From NCBI GenBank assembly GCA_001596155.1, contig CP014771.1:4216001-4280000 (forward strand): 64,000 nt of DNA. The letters are read 5' to 3'. The notes beneath the pieces are model-generated. The model was not told where the DNA came from. It worked only from the letters and a program-made list of their open reading frames with translations, and made no database searches. The stretch comes from Hymenobacter psoromatis (GTDB lineage: Bacteria > Bacteroidota > Bacteroidia > Cytophagales > Hymenobacteraceae). Both the position numbers and the translations under genes were made by a program. Of the stretch, positions 17,910 to 27,778 are shown piece by piece (the stretch's first letter is position 1; every line of letters starts with the position of its first letter).

Positions 17910-19445
17910 ATGAAAAAGTACTGCCTCTATCTGACCCTGACCCTGGGCCTGAGCCTGCAAAGCTGCAAGGATTTTCTGACCCAACTACCCAACGGCCAGC
18001 AGACTACCGCTAATTTTTATACCAACGCCGACCAGTGCAAAGCTGCCGTCATGGGCTGCTACTCGCTCTCGGACCAGAGCGACTGGTGGATGATTGACCG
18101 CTCGCGGATGTTCGGGGATGTCGGCTCGGATGATGCCTGGAAGGGCAACTCCATCGCCGGCGACCAGCACGAGCTGGGCGACTTCTCCCGCTTCTTCTGG
18201 CTGCCTAATAACGAGTGGTTCGACAACCGCTACACCTTTATTTTTCAGGCCATTGGCAACTGCAACTCGGCATTGGTAGGCATTGGCGGCGCCAACATCG
18301 ACGCCACGCTGAAGCAGCAGCTGCTGGGCGAGCTGAAGTTTATCCGGGCCTACAACTACTTCGAGCTGGTGAAGGGCTACGGCGGCGTGCCGCTGGTGCT
18401 GACCCCGATAGCGCCGAGCGATGCGGTGTCGCAGCCGCGGGCTTCAACGGCCGACTGCTACGCCCAGATTATCAAAGACTTGCAGGATGCTGCCGCCGCG
18501 CTGCCCGAGCGAAGCGCGCAGGCCAGCACCGACCTGGGCCGGGCCACCAAGGGCTCAGCCAATGCCTACCTGGCCAAAGCCTACCTCTACACCGAGCAAT
18601 GGATGCTCTGCCAGCAGGCCGCCGAAACGGTGATGAATTCCGGCCAGTACAGCCTGGGCGATTTCGACAAGGTGTGGAACGTAAACAACCCGAACGGGGT
18701 AGAGTCCATTTTTGAAATCAACTACAACGCCGACCAGACCTTTGCCCTGGGCACCGCGCTCACGGTGGTGATGCGCAGCCGCGCCGACAACGGCTGGGGC
18801 TTTGACACGCCCAGCAGCAACCTGGAAAACGCCTTCAAGCAGGAAAATGACCCCCGCCTGAAGTGGACCATTATCAAGCAGGGCGACAACGTGGGGCCGA
18901 AAACGCCTTCGTTTGACTACTCGAACTACGATACCGACCTGGCGCAAAACGAGTCGGGCCGCATCAGCCGCAAGATGTTCGTGCAACTAGCCGACCGCCC
19001 CGCCAACGAGGAAAACCACTCGCCCCTCAACCGCATCGAGCTGCGCTACGCCGACCTGCTGCTAATGCACGCCGAGGCGTCGTCGAAGCTCGGGCAGGAT
19101 GCCAAAGCCCTGTCGTCGCTGAACCTGGTGCGCGCCCGCGCCAACCGCCTGCAGCCCGGCACGGTGCTGCCCCGCACCTCCAGCGGCCCGGCCCTGCTCA
19201 GCCAAATTTGGCTGGAGCGCCGCCTGGAACTGGCAATGGAAGGCCACCGCTACTACGACCTGGTGCGCCAGCACCGCCTGGTGCCAGTGATTCAGGCTTT
19301 CAACACCAGCCAGGCCACCAGCACCGACCCCTACGACAAGGGCAAGGTGAAGGACCAGATTTCGGATAAGAACAACCTCTTCCCGATTCCGACCCCGCAG
19401 CTTCAGCTCTCGAACGGAGCTATCGCGCAGAATCCGGGGTATTAG
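17910..19445 (+). CDS. susD: SusD/RagB-family glycan-binding lipoprotein
   Basis: The protein has 511 residues. A lipoprotein signal ends in LQSC with lipidated Cys19. The SusD fold of TPR helices follows, with conserved segments ELKFIRAYNYFELVK, GSANAYLAKAYLY, ELRYADLLLMHAEAS and WLERRLELAMEGHRYYDLVR. The C-terminus with LFPIPTPQLQLS..NPGY is typical. It sits on the outer surface, caps the SusC barrel and binds the incoming oligosaccharide. It lies 21 bases after susC and is intact, unlike its partner. It is probably co-transcribed from the promoter at 14620-14675. Confidence 0.95.
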   Translation: MKKYCLYLTLTLGLSLQSCKDFLTQLPNGQQTTANFYTNADQCKAAVMGCYSLSDQSDWWMIDRSRMFGDVGSDDAWKGNSIAGDQHELGDFSRFFWLPNNEWFDNRYTFIFQAIGNCNSALVGIGGANIDATLKQQLLGELKFIRAYNYFELVKGYGGVPLVLTPIAPSDAVSQPRASTADCYAQIIKDLQDAAAALPERSAQASTDLGRATKGSANAYLAKAYLYTEQWMLCQQAAETVMNSGQYSLGDFDKVWNVNNPNGVESIFEINYNADQTFALGTALTVVMRSRADNGWGFDTPSSNLENAFKQENDPRLKWTIIKQGDNVGPKTPSFDYSNYDTDLAQNESGRISRKMFVQLADRPANEENHSPLNRIELRYADLLLMHAEASSKLGQDAKALSSLNLVRARANRLQPGTVLPRTSSGPALLSQIWLERRLELAMEGHRYYDLVRQHRLVPVIQAFNTSQATSTDPYDKGKVKDQISDKNNLFPIPTPQLQLSNGAIAQNPGY

Positions 19446-19463
19446 AAAAGGGGCAACCAGCAA

Positions 19464-19507
19464 CGAAGTCCGGGGGGGTAGGCGTAGCCTTACCGCCCCG
19501 GACTTCG
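19464..19507 (+). terminator. Strong hairpin between susD and the GH30 gene
   Basis: CGAAGTCCGGGG (from 19464) pairs with its complement ending at 19507, with a short inner loop around 19484. It starts about 19 bases after the susD stop. No run of T follows, so it may only reduce or process read-through rather than stop it. Confidence 0.5.
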
Positions 19508-19532
19508 CTTAGTAAGAGGGGGGTAGGAAATT

Positions 19533-21095
19533 ATGGCTAGACTAATGCACCTATTTGTAGTTCAACGCACTGCTTTACTCACGCTGCTGGTGGCTGCCTC
19601 GCTGGCCCGCGCGCAAACCGCGCCTACCCCCGTGGTCGTGCGCATTGACCCCACCCGACCTCAGCAGACCATCGCCAACTTCGCGGCTTCCGATGCCTGG
19701 GCAGCGCAGTTTGTGGGCCAGTGGCCCGCGGCCAAGCGCGACGCCATTGCCGACTTGCTATTCAGCACTGCGGCCGGGCCGGGCGGGCAGCCCCAGGGAA
19801 TTGGCCTTTCCATGTGGCGCTTCAACCTGGGGGCGGGCAGCGCCGAGCAGGGCGCGGGTAGCGGCATCAAGGACGAGTGGCGGCGGGCCGAGTCGTTTAT
19901 GAAGCCCGACGGCAGCTATGACTTTACCCGACTGGCCGGGCAGCGGTGGTTTTTGCAGGCCGCGCAGCGGCGGGGCGTGCGGCAGTTTCTGGGCTTTCTC
20001 AACAGCCCGCCCGTGTCGCTGACCATCAACGGCAAAGCCCACGCCGACAAGGACCAGACCAACCTGGACCCGGCCAACTACGCGGCCCTGGGCACCTACT
20101 GCGCCACGGTAGTAGCCGGCGTGCGGCAGGCCACCGGCATCACCTTCGACTACCTCAGCCCCGTCAACGAGCCGCAGTGGGACTGGAGCGGCGACGGCCA
20201 GGAGGGCAGCCCTTTTCGCAACGCCGAACTGGCCGGGGTAGCCAGGGCCTTGAGCGCCGCCTTGGTGGCGAAAAAGCTGCCTACCCAGGTGTTAGTGACG
20301 GAAGCCGGCAAGCTTACGTATCTCACCGAAACGGCCGACAAGCCTGGGCGGGGCGACCAGCTGGGCGCGTTCTTCGGCAATAAAGTGGCCCCGACCTACC
20401 TCGGCAGCACGCCGCAAGTGGCACCAATCATCGCCGGGCACAGCTACTTCACCACCTCGCCTGCCGCGCTGGCGGTGGCCGTGCGCCGGCAGCTGGCGGC
20501 GCGGGTGGCGGCCGTGCCGGGCCTCACCTACTGGCAGAGCGAGTACTGCATTCTGGGCGGTAACGAGGGCGAAATCAACGGTGGTCCGCGCGATTTGGGC
20601 ATGGCCCCGGCCCTGTACCTGGCCCGCGTTATCCACGCCGACCTGGCCGTGGGCAACGCGGCGGCCTGGCAGTGGTGGCTGGCCATTTCGCCCTACGATT
20701 ATAAAGACGGCCTCGTGTACGTGGACCAGAATAAGACCGACGGCAACTACTACCCCAGCAAAATGCTCTGGGCGCTGGGCAACTACAGCCGCTTCGTGCG
20801 GCCGGGGGCCGTGCGCCTCACCGCCGCCCTGGCCGACTCGGCCGGCGGCAACCAGCCGCTAGTATCGGCCTACCGCAGCCCCAATGGCAAGCAGCTGATA
20901 ACCATTGTGGTGAACGACCACGACGCGCCCGCCAGCGTGCGCCTGGAGCTGGCCGGCCGGCAGCGGCTGGGGGCCGGCCGGGCATACATCACGTCGGCAA
21001 TGGCCAGCCTGCAGCCAGGGCCGGCGTTGGCTGCTGGTCAGCCGTTGGTCGTGGCCCCACGCTCCATTACTACCTTGGTGAGCGAGCTGCGCTAA
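19533..21095 (+). CDS. Secreted glycoside hydrolase family 30, probable endo-beta-1,6-galactanase
   Basis: The protein has 520 residues with a signal peptide (1-28). It shows a GH30 barrel plus C-terminal beta-sandwich. The acid/base is Glu213 in SPVNEPQWDW and the nucleophile is Glu337 in YWQSEYCIL. The N-terminal region with GIGLSMWRFNLGAGS resembles the GH30 group that includes endo-beta-1,6-galactanases. Subfamily placement by eye is uncertain, and beta-glucuronidase or other GH30 activities remain possible. Together with GH35 and the GH2 remnant it suggests a galactan-type substrate. It lies 87 bases after susD on the same strand, across a hairpin. Confidence 0.85.
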   Translation: MARLMHLFVVQRTALLTLLVAASLARAQTAPTPVVVRIDPTRPQQTIANFAASDAWAAQFVGQWPAAKRDAIADLLFSTAAGPGGQPQGIGLSMWRFNLGAGSAEQGAGSGIKDEWRRAESFMKPDGSYDFTRLAGQRWFLQAAQRRGVRQFLGFLNSPPVSLTINGKAHADKDQTNLDPANYAALGTYCATVVAGVRQATGITFDYLSPVNEPQWDWSGDGQEGSPFRNAELAGVARALSAALVAKKLPTQVLVTEAGKLTYLTETADKPGRGDQLGAFFGNKVAPTYLGSTPQVAPIIAGHSYFTTSPAALAVAVRRQLAARVAAVPGLTYWQSEYCILGGNEGEINGGPRDLGMAPALYLARVIHADLAVGNAAAWQWWLAISPYDYKDGLVYVDQNKTDGNYYPSKMLWALGNYSRFVRPGAVRLTAALADSAGGNQPLVSAYRSPNGKQLITIVVNDHDAPASVRLELAGRQRLGAGRAYITSAMASLQPGPALAAGQPLVVAPRSITTLVSELR

Positions 21096-21128
21096 GCCGG
21101 GGCAACATGCTGGCCGTGAATATTTTGA

Positions 21129-22037
21129 AAGGATGTCGGCGGCCTGCAAGTGCAGCGCACGGGCGACAAGCTGACCTTCGTGGCCGGCGAGGTGAGCGGC
21201 GAGTTCAACACCGCCCAGGGCCACTTCAGCAGCTACCGCCTGCGCAACGAGCCGGTAATCAGCCAGTATCCCGAGCCGTACTTCTGGCGCGCGCCCACCG
21301 ACAATGACTTTGGCAACCAGATGCCCCAGCGGCTGGGCGCGTGGCGCACGGCCCACGCCCAGCGCCAGGTGCAGCGCGTGGCCGTGCGCGCGCAGTCGGC
21401 CGCCGGCCTACCCATCACGGTCGAGTACCTGCTCACCAGCCTCGGCGTGCCCTACACCGTGAGCTACCTCATCGCCCCCGACGGCGCGGTGCAAGTCACG
21501 GCCGCCCTCGATATGCGCGGTAAAGAACTGCCCGAGCTGCCCCGTTTCGGCATGCGCCTCGAGCTGCCCGGCCGCTTCGACCAGCTGAGCTACTATGGCC
21601 GCGGCCCCCTCGAAAATTACAGCGACCGCCACACCGCCGCCTTCCTGGGCCAGTACCGCGACACCGTGCGCCACCAGTTTGCCAACACCTACATCCGGCC
21701 CCAGGAGGGCGGCTACCACACCGATACGCGCTGGCTCACGCTCACCACGCCCACCGGCCAGGGCCTGCGCGTGGAAGGCGCTCAGCCACTGAGCTTCAGC
21801 GCCCTCGACGTGCCCACCGAGGGGCTGGACCCAGGCCTCACCAAGAAGCAGCAGCACACCAGCGACGTGCGCCACCACCACGACCGCGTGTACCTGAGCG
21901 TGGACCTGGCCCAGCGCGGCGTGGGCGGCGACAACAGTTGGGGCGCCCTGCCCCACGACCAGTACCGCCTGCTGGCCAAGCAGTACAGCTACAGCTATAC
22001 CTTGCGGCTGGTTGATGGAAAGACCATGCAGCCGTAG
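21129..22037 (+). pseudogene. C-terminal remnant of a GH2 LacZ-type beta-galactosidase
   Basis: About 300 residues match the C-terminal domain of LacZ-type GH2 enzymes (Bgal_small_N), with YFWRAPTDNDFGNQMP, SYYGRGPLENYSDR, RPQEGGYHTDTRW and DVPTEGLDP motifs. A full enzyme has about 1000 residues. The N-terminal two thirds, with the catalytic barrel and both catalytic Glu, are absent. In frame, a TGA stands at 21126-21128 just before the homology begins, and the next possible start is GTG at 21150. The remnant follows the GH30 gene by 33 bases. It is best read as what is left after a deletion that brought the GH30 gene next to the LacZ tail. Confidence 0.85.
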
Positions 22038-22052
22038 AGCCGCTATCTTGAG

Positions 22053-22189
22053 ACTTACCCAAAAGCCATCTGTCATTGCGAGCGAAGCGCGGCAATCGCA
22101 TCCGAACGACACCCACGCCAGTCGTTCCGCCATCGTTCTGGTGCGATTGCCGCGCTTCGCTCGCAGTGACAGATGGCTTTTGGGTAAGT
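22053..22189. repeat. Long intergenic palindrome, family B
   Basis: The arms 22053-22100 and 22142-22189 are 48 bases with one mismatch and contain GTCATTGCGAGCGAAGCGC and GGCAATCGCA. It shares its core with the GIY-YIG-flanking arms at 45641-46087. Confidence 0.9.
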
Positions 22190-22239
22190 AAAATATCTTT
22201 TAACAACGTGTTGTTCTACAGAGCTTAAAAAAGTATTGT

Positions 22240-22890
22240 ATGCCTGTGAATCAGTCTGTAAAACTGCTGCTGGCCACGGCCGGCTACCTGGCTGGGCAGC
22301 CAGCCTGGGCGCAGCGCACCGCCGTGGCGCCGCTCGCGCCCCTACCCCCGGTAGTGCGGCCGATGTCATCCACTGCGCAATTATTGGGAGTGCCGGTCGA
22401 TACCCAACTCCCACGCGAGGCGCGGACAACTATGTTCCAGGAACGCCTGACCGCCCGGCACTCTTCACCAGAACCCATCTACCTGCTAAGCTCTCATTTT
22501 ATTATCAGTGAACTGGTCAGCATCAACCCGCGGGATATTGCTGATATACATGTGTATAGAGGGGCTAATGCGCCCGCGCAGTGGCGGAGCCTGACCGAAC
22601 ACGGCCTTATCGACATTACCCTCAAGCCCGGTGTCAAGCTAAAGCTTAAAAGCGAGTCGCTGGCCGCCATTCGCCGGCAAGCCAAGGTATCCGGCGCGGT
22701 TAGTTTTCAGCTGAATGGCCTGCGTCTGGAGGACCCCTCACTGCGGATAGGCGCGGCCATAGCGGGGCTCGACGTGTTGCACAGCGACGGGGCAACAGTC
22801 ATTAATATCCGCTTAGCGCCACCTGAGCCATCGCCGCCCCGCCACGACCCACCCGGCACCATCTATATCCGCGGCGTGGCTAGCCGGTAA
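22240..22890 (+). CDS. Small secreted protein with a TonB-plug-like segment
   Basis: This 216-residue protein has a likely signal peptide (1-24, ending AWA/Q). I recognise no full family. The segment ELVSINPRDIADIHVYRG followed by HGLIDITLK resembles the part of SusC/TonB plug domains where 'I.sIeVlKg' precedes 'GvIlItTK', but there is no barrel. A second such motif is hinted at in the C-terminal half (SFQLNGLR and VINIRLA). Standalone plug-like proteins of this kind occur in Bacteroidota, and their role is unknown to me. It stands alone between a palindrome and a decayed gene. Confidence 0.6.
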   Translation: MPVNQSVKLLLATAGYLAGQPAWAQRTAVAPLAPLPPVVRPMSSTAQLLGVPVDTQLPREARTTMFQERLTARHSSPEPIYLLSSHFIISELVSINPRDIADIHVYRGANAPAQWRSLTEHGLIDITLKPGVKLKLKSESLAAIRRQAKVSGAVSFQLNGLRLEDPSLRIGAAIAGLDVLHSDGATVINIRLAPPEPSPPRHDPPGTIYIRGVASR

Positions 22891-22921
22891 CTTATATAAG
22901 ATAATACTTGTTACTCGTGCC

Positions 22922-23288
22922 GTTCGATTGCTGGTAATTAAGCTGTTAGCGAGTGCGCTAAGTGCCCACGGCCAAGCCGTAGTGGGCCTGGGCTGTGCTC
23001 GCAATAATGTGAGCGGAGCGGGCTTTCGCAAAAACCCGGTCGTGACCCAGGGCCTCGGTGGCGCAATGCGCTGACCTGAAGCAGAATAGCTAGCGGCTGA
23101 GCGACCTCAGCCCTACCCCCCTCGGCAGCTGGGAGCCCAGCTACGACACCGAGCGCTGGCGGCAGGTGGGCATCCTCAGCCTATTCGTGCAGCGCACGGG
23201 CCAGGGCGACGGTGAAACCCTCGAAGCGGTGCCGCCGCAGCCGGTTTCCATCCTCGACTGGCAGCCGGCGGCTCCCAAAGCCAGGTAA
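22922..23288 (+). pseudogene. Decayed gene for a small secreted protein
   Basis: Two coding-like pieces lie in different frames. The first (22922-23074) reads like an export signal (LLASALSAHGQA) followed by VVGLGCARNNVSG, and lacks an ATG. It ends in TGA. The second (from about 23064 to the TAA at 23286-23288) reads RLSDLSPTPLGSW and ERWRQVGILSLFVQRTG, with an in-frame TAG at 23091-23093. A frameshift plus the stop suggest a pseudogene. I do not recognise the family. Confidence 0.5.
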
Positions 23289-23310
23289 GATTAGGCTAAG
23301 TTTCGACGCA

Positions 23311-23350
23311 AAAACGCCCCTTTCAACGAGTTGTGAAAGGGGCGTTTTTT
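23311..23350 (-). terminator. Terminator hairpin downstream of tRNA-Gln (works on both strands)
   Basis: The 15-base-pair stem AAAACGCCCCTTTCA with an 8-base loop and A/T runs on both sides fits a two-way terminator, 28 bases after the 3' end of the tRNA gene. Confidence 0.85.
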
Positions 23351-23377
23351 AATTGGGTTGCCTTCGGGAGGCGGTCG

Positions 23378-23450
23378 TTGTCCGACCAGGGCTCGAACCT
23401 GGACTCTCCTGAATCAAAATCAGACGTGTTGCCAGTTACACCATCGGACA
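23378..23450 (-). tRNA. tRNA-Gln (anticodon TTG)
   Basis: The minus strand folds as a cloverleaf. The acceptor stem is TGTCCGA/TCGGACA, the anticodon loop is TTTTGAT with TTG at positions 34-36, and the T arm contains GGTTCGAGCC. It has 73 bases with discriminator A. CCA is not encoded. Confidence 0.95.
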
Positions 23451-23612
23451 ATTTCCCGGTGGGCGGTGTGCCGTTCGGGGCTGCAAAGGTACTAAAAGAA
23501 TGATACGAGGCAAGCGGACCGATAATTTTTTTTGAAAAAAGTGTCGGGGCTGAAACCAGTTGCTCTCGGCCGTGCGGGCGGGGGTAGGGGCCAGATTCAC
23601 CTTAGCTACAGC

Positions 23613-23643
23613 TTTGAAAAGCCCGGTCTGAGGCGTACTTTTG
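23613..23643 (+). promoter_or_regulatory. Promoter of atpDC
   Basis: TTTG at 23613-23616, a 19-base spacer and TACTTTTG at 23636-23643 match the Bacteroidota primary-sigma consensus exactly. Transcription would begin near 23650, about 40 bases before atpD. Confidence 0.8.
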
Positions 23644-23670
23644 CACCCTCAAAAGATAGTAACTTAGTAA

Positions 23671-25194
<1,524 letters not shown>

Positions 25195-25271
25195 GTTGAG
25201 AGTTGAGAGTTAAGAGTTAAGAGTTGTTGTTCAGCTTTTAACTCTTAACTCTCAACTCTTAACTCTTAACT
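25195..25271. repeat. AT-rich palindrome of tandem heptamers between atpD and atpC, family G
   Basis: The left arm (25195-25225) is a tandem of AGAGTTG/AGAGTTA heptamers, and the right arm (25240-25271) is its inverted complement. It starts at the base after the atpD stop and ends 10 bases before the atpC start, so it lies within an expected operon. Confidence 0.85.
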
Positions 25272-25281
25272 TAAAAGAGTT

Positions 25282-25524
25282 ATGCATTTAGAAATCATCA
25301 CCCCCGACCGGAAAGTATATGAGGGCGAGGTAACCGCGGTGCGGTTTCCGGGCACCGATGGCTCGTTTGAGGTGCTTAATAACCACGCGCCGCTGATTGC
25401 AGCGCTGCGTGAGGGCGACGTGACGGTGACGGGCGCGGGCGGCGGCACGTTTCACATCAGCGGCGGCATCGTGGAGGTGCTGCGCAATCAAGTGACTGTG
25501 CTGGCTGAGTCGGCTTCGGCCTAA
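25282..25524 (+). CDS. atpC: ATP synthase F1 subunit epsilon, short form
   Basis: The 80-residue protein contains only the N-terminal beta-sandwich domain (ITPDRKVYEGEV, FPGTDGSFEVLNNHAPLI, ISGGIVEVLRNQVTVL). The C-terminal two-helix domain that inhibits ATP hydrolysis in other bacteria is absent, as is usual in Bacteroidota. It links the F1 head to the c-ring. It is very likely in one transcript with atpD, although an 87-base gap with a palindrome separates them. A terminator follows. Confidence 0.95.
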   Translation: MHLEIITPDRKVYEGEVTAVRFPGTDGSFEVLNNHAPLIAALREGDVTVTGAGGGTFHISGGIVEVLRNQVTVLAESASA

Positions 25525-25546
25525 CGCTTAATGCAGTGGCATACGG

Positions 25547-25586
25547 AAGCGCCCGCGCTGGCTTTGGCCGGCGCGGGCGCTTTTTT
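25547..25586 (+). terminator. Intrinsic terminator of atpDC
   Basis: The 12-base-pair stem AAGCGCCCGCGC (25547-25558) and its complement (25571-25582) is followed by a run of six T. It starts 23 bases after the atpC stop. Confidence 0.9.
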
Positions 25587-25684
25587 GTGGCGAGTTAGGT
25601 GAAAATTGGCTGAGTGCGGCTATATCTTGGAGTGCCGGGCGCACTAGTTGGGCCAGGTATTTACACGTTTAAACCACCCGCGTT

Positions 25685-26587
25685 ATGCGCTTTTTTACCT
25701 TGGGCTGGCTGTGGCTGGCAGTTGGACTGTTGAGTTTTGGGCCGGGGCCGGGCTTTTGGACCCGCTACCAGGCGCTGATGCGCCAAAACAAAGTCAAAGA
25801 GGCCAGGGCCGTGGTGGCGCAGTGGGAAAAAGCCCAGCCGCAGGACCCTGATGTGTACGTGGCGAAGTTTAACCTTATTCTGAGCGACGCGCAGGCGCTG
25901 GTTGTTTCGACCGGCAAGCCAGCTGCTGGGGGAGATTATGTCAGCATCAACGACCCCAAAACCGACAAAGCAGTTGGCAGTATTGGGGAAGGCGGCTACA
26001 ACCCTTTGAAGGTGCAGGAAGCGATAGCGGTGCTGCGCAAGGGCCTGGCGTTGGCACCCGACCGGCTTGATATCCGGTTTGGGTTGGCAAAGGCGGCCGA
26101 ATTTATGGACGACGCGCCGCAGCAGTACCAGATTCTGAGTGCGGCGCTGGCGTGGCGGCAATCGGCCGCTGGCAAGCCCTGGCGCTGGCGCGCTGGTGGC
26201 CCGCTGCCAGCACCGGAAGACGCTTTTGTGGCGAGCAGTATAGAAGAATATATGGTGCCTTATTGGCAGCGTGGCACCGCCGAAAGCGGCCAAAGCGCTT
26301 TGGCGCTGGCTGAGCTGCTGCTGAAATATTATTCGCAAAGCTCATTGGGCTATTTCAACAAGGGCAATTATTACGCTTTCGCTAAGAACGACGCGGAAGC
26401 GTATAGGTGGTACGCGCAGGCCGATAAACTGAATCCTGCTGACCCGCAAAACATCAATAATCTGCTGATTATCAGTCTTAGTCTCAAGAACAAAGCCGCC
26501 GCCCAAGGTTACCTGGCCCGCCTCTGCAAGTACCCCGATTTTCAAAAGGACTGCCAGCAGCACACCGACGAATTAAAGAAACTGTAA
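25685..26587 (+). CDS. TPR-like helical protein, probably exported
   Basis: The 300-residue protein begins with a hydrophobic leader (about 1-19) that could be a signal peptide or anchor. It has scattered tetratricopeptide-like helical pairs, clearest at residues 225-262 (GYFNKGNYYAFAKNDAEAYRW, then A-D-KLNPADPQNI). Such proteins are usually scaffolds, and no enzymatic motif is visible. It lies 25 bases before the AI-2E family transporter gene on the same strand, so the two probably form one transcript. I do not recognise a specific family. Confidence 0.65.
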   Translation: MRFFTLGWLWLAVGLLSFGPGPGFWTRYQALMRQNKVKEARAVVAQWEKAQPQDPDVYVAKFNLILSDAQALVVSTGKPAAGGDYVSINDPKTDKAVGSIGEGGYNPLKVQEAIAVLRKGLALAPDRLDIRFGLAKAAEFMDDAPQQYQILSAALAWRQSAAGKPWRWRAGGPLPAPEDAFVASSIEEYMVPYWQRGTAESGQSALALAELLLKYYSQSSLGYFNKGNYYAFAKNDAEAYRWYAQADKLNPADPQNINNLLIISLSLKNKAAAQGYLARLCKYPDFQKDCQQHTDELKKL

Positions 26588-26611
26588 CTACTACCCGCTA
26601 CCCGCCGCGCT

Positions 26612-27736
26612 ATGCCGCAAACTTCTGAAACCAATATTTATTCGCCCCACCAGCGCTTTGTGCTGCTCATCGTTACGCTGGTGATGCTGGGCGCGCTGGC
26701 CTTGTTTGGGCTGCTGCAATACCTGACGGCCTTTCTGGGCGCGGGCATTTTATATGTGGTGCTGCGGCCGTGGTTTACGGCGCTGGTGCATCGGCACCAC
26801 TGGAACCGCACCTTCGTGACGGTGCTGCTGCTGGTGTTCGCGGTGGTGGTGCTGGTGATTCCGTTTTTCGCCCTGTCGTCGCTGCTCATCGACCGCGTGA
26901 CCGAGCTGGCCAGGCACCCCGACCAGCTGCTGGCCGCCGCGCAGGGCGTGGAGCGCAAAGTGGGAATGCAGGTGACGCAGCAGGACCAGGTGCGCCAACT
27001 GCTGCAACAAGGCGCGGCCCGCGTGAGCCAGTGGCTGCCCACGCTGGCCAGCAGCGTGCTCAACGTCATCGTCATCGTGGGCCTCATGCTGTTCACGCTC
27101 TACTATCTCTTCACGCAGGAAGAAGCCTTTTTGGCCGGGCTGCACCGCTACCTGCCCTTCCGCGAAAAGACGATGGAAGAGCTGAGCGAGTCGCTGCGCA
27201 ACAACGTGAATGCCAACGTGCTGGGCTCGGGCCTGGTGGCGCTGGTGCAGGGCCTGCTCACGGGCGCGACGCTCTGGATATTCGGGGTTCCTACCCCCCT
27301 GTTCTGGACGGTTATCGCTTTTTTCGTGGCCTTTATTCCGGTGCTGGGCACGCCGCTGGTGTGGGGGCCGGCGGCCATCTACCAGTTCACGCAGGGCCAC
27401 CCCGGCCAGGCCATTGGTATTGTGCTAGTTGGCAGCGTCATTATTATCAATATTGACAACCTGCTGCGCATCTGGCTGGCCAAATATATGGGCAATATTC
27501 ACCCTTGGGTAACGCTGGTGGGCCTCACGCTGGGCGTCGAGATTTTTGGCATCGTGGGCCTGGTCATCGGGCCGCTGCTGCTGTCCTATCTCATTGTGCT
27601 GATGCAGGTGTTTGCCCGCGAAAACGCGGCCCTGCGCCACTTGCTGCCCGAGGGCGCGGTAGCCAAAGCTGAGCGCGACATGGAGGTGGAAACGCGGATA
27701 AAAGAGGCCGCCAGCGAGGTGCGGCGCACCCAGTAG
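26612..27736 (+). CDS. AI-2E family transporter (UPF0118)
   Basis: The 374-residue membrane protein has paired helices at about 18-45 and 65-90, a central soluble stretch (about 95-145), and a cluster of helices from about 150 to 345. The late segment with VLGTPLVWGPAAIYQF and the GLVIGPLLLSYL motif is typical of the AI-2E/PerM family. Members are inner-membrane exporters. Autoinducer-2 export is documented for few, and others move Na+ or unknown solutes, so the substrate is open. The C-terminal 30 residues are charged and cytoplasmic. Confidence 0.88.
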   Translation: MPQTSETNIYSPHQRFVLLIVTLVMLGALALFGLLQYLTAFLGAGILYVVLRPWFTALVHRHHWNRTFVTVLLLVFAVVVLVIPFFALSSLLIDRVTELARHPDQLLAAAQGVERKVGMQVTQQDQVRQLLQQGAARVSQWLPTLASSVLNVIVIVGLMLFTLYYLFTQEEAFLAGLHRYLPFREKTMEELSESLRNNVNANVLGSGLVALVQGLLTGATLWIFGVPTPLFWTVIAFFVAFIPVLGTPLVWGPAAIYQFTQGHPGQAIGIVLVGSVIIINIDNLLRIWLAKYMGNIHPWVTLVGLTLGVEIFGIVGLVIGPLLLSYLIVLMQVFARENAALRHLLPEGAVAKAERDMEVETRIKEAASEVRRTQ

Positions 27737-27778
27737 GGTCGCGGCATCAACGGCCCCGGCGCTACCTTCGCCTGCTAT

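Noticed and set aside
15570..17984. Very long open frame (about 800 codons) on the minus strand
   Set aside because: It is the shadow of susC. The high GC and codon pattern of the real gene keep the antisense frame open, and its translation is low-complexity Val/Ala/His-rich with no motif.
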